From the NCBI GenBank assembly GCA_903897565.1, contig CAIUCF010000477.1, positions 1 to 10,260 on the forward strand: a stretch of 10,260 nt of DNA, in the 5' to 3' direction. This document shows, in pieces, positions 6,246 to 10,260 of the stretch. The DNA comes from an uncultured Rhodospirillales bacterium (GTDB taxonomy: Bacteria > Pseudomonadota > Alphaproteobacteria > ATCC43930 > CGMCC-115725). Under the pieces are notes generated by a model that saw nothing but the letters and a program-made list of their open reading frames with translations, was not told the origin of the DNA and ran no database searches. The first letter of the stretch is position 1. Each line of letters begins with the position of its first letter. The translations under genes were made by a program, and so were the position numbers.

Positions 6246-6296
6246 CGCGACCGATCGCCCCCATATTCGGAAAGCATCGGATCGACCGAGGTCGCG
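6246..6296 (-). promoter_or_regulatory. Possible leader hairpin or attenuator before rpsM
   Basis: On the transcript CGCGACC (6296-6290) can pair with GGTCGCG (6252-6246), with a 37-base interior that could fold further. The right arm is followed by TAGC and six T (6241-6236), then directly by the AGGAG ribosome site of rpsM. This is terminator-like but the long loop makes it weak. The predicted start of transcription from the nearby promoter falls within the left arm, so only longer transcripts from secY-adk would carry the whole stem. Confidence 0.35.
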
Positions 6297-6297
6297 C

Positions 6298-6325
6298 AGT
6301 ATATTGATTAATGGATTACGGTCAA
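6298..6325 (-). promoter_or_regulatory. Sigma-70-type promoter for the alpha operon
   Basis: On the minus strand a -35 box TTGACC (6325-6320) and a -10 box TATACT (6303-6298) are separated by 16 bases; each differs from the housekeeping consensus at one position. The stretch is A/T-rich against a GC-rich background and lies in the adk-rpsM gap. Transcription should begin near 6291, about 70 bases before the rpsM GTG. It would drive rpsM-rpsK-rpoA-rplQ independently of readthrough from the spc genes. Confidence 0.65.
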
Positions 6326-6347
6326 CTCGAAAGCGACCGCAGATGAG

Positions 6348-6995
6348 TCATTCCGCCAGAATCGCCTCGATTTGCCGGGTCACGTCGTCGATGGCGGCCA
6401 TGCCATCGACATGCCGAAGGATTCCCTTGCTCTTGTAGTAAGGCAGGATCGGCGCCGTCTGCGCATGGAACTCCGCCAGGCGCTTCTGCATCGTCTCTGC
6501 ACGGTCGTCTTCACGGCGGATAAATTCGGTGCCGCCGCAAACGTCGCAGACGCCGTCCTTAGCGGGCTTCTTGAAGCTGTCATGGTAGCCTTGGCCGCAT
6601 TTGGCGCAGGTGAAGCGCCCAGCGACTCGCTCGACCATCACCGCCTCGTCGACCACCATCTCGATCACCGAATCGAGCTTCCAGCCGAATTCGCCGAGCA
6701 TCTTGTCGAGGGCCTCGGCCTGCGGCACCGTGCGCGGGAAACCGTCGAGGATGAAGCCCTTGATGCAGTCGGGCTGCTGAATGCGATCCCGAATGATGTC
6801 GATCACGATCTCGTCCGAGACGAGCTTGCCTTCGGCCATCACGGCCTTGGCCTTGAGCCCGACAGGGGTCCCCGCCTTGACCGCGGCGCGCAGCATATCG
6901 CCGGTGGAGAGCTGGATCAGTCCCCGCGCTTCTTCGAGCCGCTTCGCCTGGGTGCCTTTGCCAGCACCCGGTGGTCCCAATAGGATGATTTTCAT
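6348..6995 (-). CDS. adk: Adenylate kinase (zinc-type LID)
   Basis: Adenylate kinase interconverts ATP plus AMP with two ADP in the cytoplasm. The 215-residue product is of the long type. It has the P-loop GPPGAGKGTQ (7-16), the AMP-binding STGDMLR (30-36) and GFPRT (85-89), and a LID domain (about 123-160). Four cysteines, 130/133 and 150/153, are arranged as CAKC and CDVC, the pattern of a structural zinc site rather than the hydrogen-bonded LID of E. coli. REDDRAET (161-168) carries the catalytic arginines. The ATG overlaps the secY TGA in ATGA (6992-6995), so translation is probably coupled to secY. Placement between secY and rpsM is usual in alphaproteobacteria and many Gram-positives. 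The stop is TGA. Confidence 0.98.
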   Translation of the reverse strand: MKIILLGPPGAGKGTQAKRLEEARGLIQLSTGDMLRAAVKAGTPVGLKAKAVMAEGKLVSDEIVIDIIRDRIQQPDCIKGFILDGFPRTVPQAEALDKMLGEFGWKLDSVIEMVVDEAVMVERVAGRFTCAKCGQGYHDSFKKPAKDGVCDVCGGTEFIRREDDRAETMQKRLAEFHAQTAPILPYYKSKGILRHVDGMAAIDDVTRQIEAILAE

Positions 6996-8341
6996 CCGCG
7001 CCTACCCCGTAGTTTCGACTTCTTGATCAGGCCTTCGTATTGATGTGCGAGCAGATGAGAATGGATCTGCGCCACGGTGTCCATTGTGACACTGACCACG
7101 ATCAGGAGGCTAGTACCACCGAAGTAGAACGGGACGGCGTAATGGGAGATCAGAATCTCGGGCAGAATACACACAACGGCAAGGTAGGCGGCACCGATCA
7201 CGGTCAGACGAGTCAGCACGTAATCCAGGTAATCCGCGGTATTCTTACCCGGCCGGATGCCAGGAATGAACGCGCCAGATTTCTTGAGATTTTCGGCATT
7301 CTCGACCGGATTAAAAACGACCGCCGTATAGAAGAACGAGAAGAACACGATCAAGGCGACGTAGGCGACCATGTAGAGCGGCTTGCCATGGCCCATATAG
7401 CTGGCGATTCGCGCAAGCACGCCCGGCGCCGAGCCAGCCGTGCCCTGGAATCCGGCGATTGTCGCCGGCAGCAGCAGCAGCGACGACGCGAAGATCGGCG
7501 GAATCACGCCCGAGGTATTGAGCTTGAGCGGCATATGAGTCGATTCGCCGCCGAACACCTTGTTGCCATGCTGGCGCTTGGGATACTGCACCAACAACCG
7601 GCGCTGCGCCCGCTCCATGAACACGATGAAGGCGATCACGCCGACCGCCATCGCCAGGAACAGCAGGATGAACGGCGTCGAGATCGCGCCGGTGCGGCCG
7701 AGTTCCAGGGTGCTGGCGAAGGCGCGCGGCAGATTGGCCACGATGCCGGCGAAGATGATCAGCGACGTCCCGTTGCCGACGCCGCGGGCGGTAATCTGTT
7801 CGCCCAGCCACATCAGGAAGATGGTGCCGCCAACCAGGGTGATCATCGTCACCAGGCGGAAGGCGAGCCCGGGCTCGATCACGGCGGCGACGTTGCCGGC
7901 ATGGAGCCCTTCGAGGCCGACGGCGATGCCATAGGCCTGGACGATCGCCAGGCCTACCGTGCCGAATCGGGTATATTGATTGAGGCGCTTGCGCCCGCTC
8001 TCGCCTTCCTTCTTCAGCGCTTCGAGCTGCGGCGAGACCGCGGTCAAGAGCTGCACGATGATCGAGGCGGAAATATAGGGCGTGATGTTCAGGGCGAGAA
8101 TCGTCATGCGGCTGAGCGCACCGCCCGAGAACATGTCAAAAATACCGAGGATACCGCCGGCCTGATGCGAGAAGATCTCGGCGATCGCGGCGGGATCGAT
8201 CCCGGGCAGCGGGATATAGGTACCGAGTCGGTACACCAGCAGCGCGGTCACGGTGAACCAGATGCGCTGCTTGAGCTCGGTGGCCTTCGCGAAGGCGCCG
8301 AGATTGATGCTGGAAGCGAGTTGTTCGGCGGCAGACGCCAT
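6992..8341 (-). CDS. secY: Protein translocase subunit SecY
   Basis: SecY is the channel of the general secretion pathway in the inner membrane, working with SecE, SecG and SecA. The 449-residue product has the ten-helix pattern. The first helix is around 25-42, followed by the plug region (FDMFSGGALSRMT, 68-80) and helix 2 with ALNITPYISASIIVQLL. The cytoplasmic loop FMERAQRRLLVQYPKR (241-256) and the C5 loop NLKKSGAFIPGIRPG (351-365) are intact; Arg363 corresponds to the essential Arg357 of E. coli. AAGGGA lies 9 bases before the ATG. It follows rplO after 119 bases including a hairpin, and ends in an ATGA overlap with adk. No rpmJ (L36) follows, unlike in E. coli. Confidence 0.98.
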   Translation of the reverse strand: MASAAEQLASSINLGAFAKATELKQRIWFTVTALLVYRLGTYIPLPGIDPAAIAEIFSHQAGGILGIFDMFSGGALSRMTILALNITPYISASIIVQLLTAVSPQLEALKKEGESGRKRLNQYTRFGTVGLAIVQAYGIAVGLEGLHAGNVAAVIEPGLAFRLVTMITLVGGTIFLMWLGEQITARGVGNGTSLIIFAGIVANLPRAFASTLELGRTGAISTPFILLFLAMAVGVIAFIVFMERAQRRLLVQYPKRQHGNKVFGGESTHMPLKLNTSGVIPPIFASSLLLLPATIAGFQGTAGSAPGVLARIASYMGHGKPLYMVAYVALIVFFSFFYTAVVFNPVENAENLKKSGAFIPGIRPGKNTADYLDYVLTRLTVIGAAYLAVVCILPEILISHYAVPFYFGGTSLLIVVSVTMDTVAQIHSHLLAHQYEGLIKKSKLRGRRG

Positions 8342-8416
8342 GCGATCGGGTCCCTTGGCGGACGAAGTGGCGACGCTAATAGCGCAATAGTGACGACGGT
8401 AGCGTTAACACAGTTG

Positions 8417-8438
8417 GGGCCTCCCCGAGGAGAGGCCC
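8417..8438. promoter_or_regulatory. Hairpin between rplO and secY
   Basis: GGGCCTC (8417-8423) and GAGGCCC (8432-8438) are a perfect 7-base inverted repeat around an 8-base loop; an alternative register using CTCC/GGAG is possible. It lies in the rplO-secY gap, starting 22 bases past the rplO stop on the transcript. No T-run follows, so it is more likely a stability or processing element, or a partial attenuator, than a full terminator. Confidence 0.55.
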
Positions 8439-8460
8439 ACGATCCTGCGTCAAACCGCCG

Positions 8461-8949
8461 CTATTCGGCGGCGGCTTCGGCCGTCTTCTTGGTGCTGCGG
8501 ATCGTCACCGAACCACCGGCCGCTTCGATCGCGGCGATGGCGGCGGCCGACGCGCCGACAACCTCGATCTTGAGCGCGGTCTTGATCGCGCCCTTGGCGA
8601 GCAGTCGCACGCCGTCGCCGAGCTTGGTCAGCATGCCGAGTTCGATCAGGCTCTCCGGCGTGACGATGTCGCCCGCCTTGAGCTTGCCGGCGGCAACAGC
8701 CTTCTCGAGCCGTCCGGTGTTGATCACCTGGTAATCCAGCTTGAAGATGTTGGTGAAGCCGTGCTTCGGCATCCGGCGATGCAGAGGGGTCTGACCGCCT
8801 TCGAAGCCATTGATGGCGACGCCGCTGCGCGCAGTCTGGCCCTTGCCACCGCGGCCGGAGGTCTTGCCCTTGCCGGAACCGATGCCGCGACCGATCCGCT
8901 TGAACTTGTAATGCGCGCCCGGATTGTCGGAAATTTCGTTGAGCTTCAT
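8461..8949 (-). CDS. rplO: 50S ribosomal protein L15
   Basis: L15 is a late-assembly protein of the large subunit with a long basic, glycine-rich N-terminal arm that threads into 23S rRNA. The 162-residue product shows MKLNEISDNPGAHYKFKRIG at the start, the arm GRGIGSGKGKTSGRGGKGQTAR (20-41), and the signature GGQTPLHRRMPKHGF (51-65). The C-terminal domain ends with TAEAAAE, a short alanine-rich tail. It lies between rpmD (64-base gap with a hairpin) and secY (119-base gap with a hairpin), the two longest gaps within the spc part. The ribosome site is AGGAT, 9 bases before the ATG. The stop is TAG. Confidence 0.98.
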   Translation of the reverse strand: MKLNEISDNPGAHYKFKRIGRGIGSGKGKTSGRGGKGQTARSGVAINGFEGGQTPLHRRMPKHGFTNIFKLDYQVINTGRLEKAVAAGKLKAGDIVTPESLIELGMLTKLGDGVRLLAKGAIKTALKIEVVGASAAAIAAIEAAGGSVTIRSTKKTAEAAAE

Positions 8950-8975
8950 CTTAATCTATCCTCAAGCGCCCGAGA

Positions 8976-8993
8976 GCGCCCCCGATGGGGCGC
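8976..8993. promoter_or_regulatory. Very GC-rich hairpin between rpmD and rplO
   Basis: GCGCCCC (8976-8982), CGAT, GGGGCGC (8987-8993) is a perfect 7-base inverted repeat with a four-base loop, all G/C in the stem. It lies between the rpmD stop and the rplO start, about 27 bases before the rplO ATG on the transcript. No T-run follows. Confidence 0.6.
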
Positions 8994-9013
8994 CCCAAGG
9001 CATCTCCTTAACA

Positions 9014-9205
9014 CTACTCGCCGGTTTCGACCCGCACCAAATGCGCGACCTTGGCGATCATCCCGCGCACGGCCGGCGTATCTTCCAGCTCGCGCGTGCG
9101 ATGCAGCTTGTTCAGACCCAGGCCCTTGAGGGTCGCTTCCTGCTTCGGAATGCGGCCGATCGGGCTGCCGGTCTGGGTGACGATGACGGTCTTCTTGTCG
9201 CTCAT
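9014..9205 (-). CDS. rpmD: 50S ribosomal protein L30
   Basis: L30 is a small, non-essential-type protein of the large subunit surface; it is absent from some lineages but present here. The 63-residue product has the full single-domain sequence: TVIVTQTGSPIGRIPKQEAT (6-25), LKGLGLNKLHRTRELEDTP (26-44) and the C-terminal IAKVAHLVRVE (50-60). AAGGA lies 9 bases before the ATG and overlaps the rpsE stop region (12-base gap). The stop is TAG. Its place between rpsE and rplO is the standard spc order. Confidence 0.97.
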   Translation of the reverse strand: MSDKKTVIVTQTGSPIGRIPKQEATLKGLGLNKLHRTRELEDTPAVRGMIAKVAHLVRVETGE

Positions 9206-9217
9206 GACCCGTTATCC

Positions 9218-9808
9218 TTAAACCGCTTCGACTTCGCCGCGGCGGCCGATCAGATCACTGACCTTCTTGCCACGACGGGCGGCCACGGAGCGCGGGTTCA
9301 CCACCCGGCTGAGGGCTTCGAAGGTCGCCTTGATCATGTTGTGCGGGTTCGAGGTGCCGACCGACTTGGCGACGACGTCCTGGATGCCCAGCGCTTCGAA
9401 GATCGCGCGCATCGGGCCGCCGGCGATGATGCCGGTACCCTGGGGTGCGGCGCGAACCACGACCTTGCCGGCGCCGTAATGGCCTTCGATGTCGTGATGC
9501 AGGGTCCGGCCTTCCCGCAGGGGAACGCGGACCATGCCACGACGCGCGGCCTCGGTCGCCTTGCGGATCGCTTCCGGCACTTCACGGGCCTTGCCCGTGC
9601 CGTGGCCGACGCGGCCCTTGGAGTCGCCGACGACGACGATCGCGGCGAAGCCGAAGCGGCGTCCGCCCTTCACGACCTTCGCGACGCGATTGATGCCGAC
9701 GAGACGTTCGACCAGTTCGCTTTCCTCACGGTCGCGCGGCTGCCGATCGCCTCCCTCGTTACCCCGTCCACGGCGGCTGTTGCCGCCTTCGCCCGGTGTC
9801 CGTGCCAT
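9218..9808 (-). CDS. rpsE: 30S ribosomal protein S5
   Basis: S5 lies on the solvent side of the small subunit near the mRNA entry and influences decoding accuracy. The 196-residue product has a basic, glycine-rich N-terminal extension (1-28) before the family core. The double-stranded-RNA-binding-like domain (about 30-95) contains INRVAKVVKGGRRFGFAAIVVVGD (39-62) and VGHGTGKAREVPEAIRKA (67-84). The second domain carries GTGIIAGGPMRAIFEALGIQDV (124-145) and SNPHNMIKATFEAL (153-166). GAGGT 6 bases before the ATG supports this start. It follows rplR after 18 bases and ends in TAA. Confidence 0.98.
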   Translation of the reverse strand: MARTPGEGGNSRRGRGNEGGDRQPRDREESELVERLVGINRVAKVVKGGRRFGFAAIVVVGDSKGRVGHGTGKAREVPEAIRKATEAARRGMVRVPLREGRTLHHDIEGHYGAGKVVVRAAPQGTGIIAGGPMRAIFEALGIQDVVAKSVGTSNPHNMIKATFEALSRVVNPRSVAARRGKKVSDLIGRRGEVEAV

Positions 9809-9826
9809 ATTCTTACCTCGGCCCCC

Positions 9827-10189
9827 TTAGAATGACAGTCCGGCCTCGCGGGCCGCGTCGGCCAGGGCCTTGACCCTGCCATGGAAAATGTAACCGCCGC
9901 GATCGAACACGACGCGAGTGATGCCCGCCGCAACGGCGCGCTCGGCCACCAGCTTGCCAACCGCAATCGCGGCGGCAATGTCGGCGCCGGTCTTCAGCTC
10001 GCCCTTGAGGCCCTTGTCGATCGAGGACGCGGCGACGACCGTACGGCCGCCGGCATCGTCAATGACCTGGGCGTAGATATGCTTCGAGGACCGGAACACG
10101 GAAAGACGGAGGCGATCGCCTGCGGTCTTGCGGATGCGCGAGCGGACACGTTGTTCGCGGCGCGCAAATAGGGTCTTGGGTGTCTCCAT
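9827..10189 (-). CDS. rplR: 50S ribosomal protein L18
   Basis: L18 binds 5S rRNA together with L5 and carries it into the central protuberance of the large subunit. The 120-residue product has a basic N-terminus rich in arginine (FARREQRVRSRIRK, 8-21), LRLSVFRSSKHIYAQVIDD (27-45), the VVAASSIDK segment (51-59) and the C-terminal GITRVVFDRGGYIFHGRVKALADAAREAG (89-117), all typical. Length is standard. AAGGA, overlapping the L6 stop codon, lies 8 bases before the ATG. The gap to L6 is 11 bases. The stop is TAA. Confidence 0.98.
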   Translation of the reverse strand: METPKTLFARREQRVRSRIRKTAGDRLRLSVFRSSKHIYAQVIDDAGGRTVVAASSIDKGLKGELKTGADIAAAIAVGKLVAERAVAAGITRVVFDRGGYIFHGRVKALADAAREAGLSF

Positions 10190-10200
10190 GATTCCGATCC

Positions 10201-10260
10201 TTACTTCTTCTTGCCTTCCTTGCGCCGGATCGTCTCGGTCGCGTACTTGACGCCCTTGCC
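10201..10260 (-). CDS. rplF: 50S ribosomal protein L6, C-terminal 19 residues (cut by right edge)
   Basis: The last 60 bases read on the minus strand as GKGVKYATETIRRKEGKKK followed by TAA (10203-10201). This is the well-conserved L6 C-terminus (KGVRYxxExIRRKxGKxK), and L6 is expected directly before L18 in the spc order. The rest of the gene lies beyond the right edge. Confidence 0.95.
   Translation of the reverse strand, partial: GKGVKYATETIRRKEGKKK

Noticed and set aside
6223..6264. ATG-initiated, 14-residue longer S13
   Set aside because: The added residues are not part of any S13 I know. The AGGAG site and the invariant ARIAGVNIP both point to the GTG at 6222.
7040..8734. 564-codon plus-strand open frame opposite secY and rplO
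   Set aside because: It is the antisense shadow of secY in GC-rich DNA: low-complexity, rich in Arg, Gly, Asp and His, with no family pattern. The opposite strand codes for clear SecY.
1..10260. tRNA or rRNA genes, CRISPR arrays, insertion sequences, phage genes or defence systems
   Set aside because: I looked for these on both strands and saw none; all coding space is taken by housekeeping genes except the partial gene at the left edge.

Overview
The window carries one long run of minus-strand genes from an alphaproteobacterium with high GC. It holds the end of the spc ribosomal-protein operon, the alpha operon, and a short tail of housekeeping genes. The gene order L6-L18-S5-L30-L15-SecY-Adk-S13-S11-RpoA-L17, with adenylate kinase between secY and rpsM and no rpsD (S4) in the alpha operon, is the alphaproteobacterial arrangement. 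ATP12, the F1-ATPase assembly factor, is largely restricted to alphaproteobacteria and mitochondria. The RpoA start (MIQKNW) and the L17 tail (DPAAKGxDSGP) remind me of Rhodospirillales-type sequences, but I cannot fix the order without a search.

Layout in transcription order, from high to low coordinates. The L6 C-terminus (10201-10260, cut by the edge) is followed by rplR, rpsE, rpmD, rplO, secY and adk. Next comes a 125-base gap holding the best promoter candidate in the window (TTGACC, 16 bases, TATACT), then rpsM (GTG start), rpsK, rpoA (GTG start) and rplQ. A 196-base gap with GC-rich hairpins ends the ribosomal block. Then come rarA, a 138-base gap filled by two structured palindromic repeats in opposite orientation, a RluC/D-type 23S rRNA pseudouridine synthase, ATP12 and acylphosphatase. 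The 5' end of an unrecognised, lower-GC small protein gene runs off the left edge (1-182).

The first block builds ribosomes, the alpha subunit of RNA polymerase, the membrane secretion channel and adenylate kinase. The second block is a looser set: a replication-fork ATPase, rRNA modification, F1-ATPase assembly and acyl phosphate hydrolysis. ATP12 and acylphosphatase share an ATGA start/stop overlap, as do secY and adk, so each pair is probably translationally coupled.

I found no new defence, mobile or biosynthetic system. The most interesting items are non-coding: the repeat pair between rarA and rluC, one end of which supplies the rarA stop codon; the promoter and possible attenuator before rpsM; and strong hairpins in several gaps between ribosomal genes. 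The partial gene at the left edge is the only protein I could not place.
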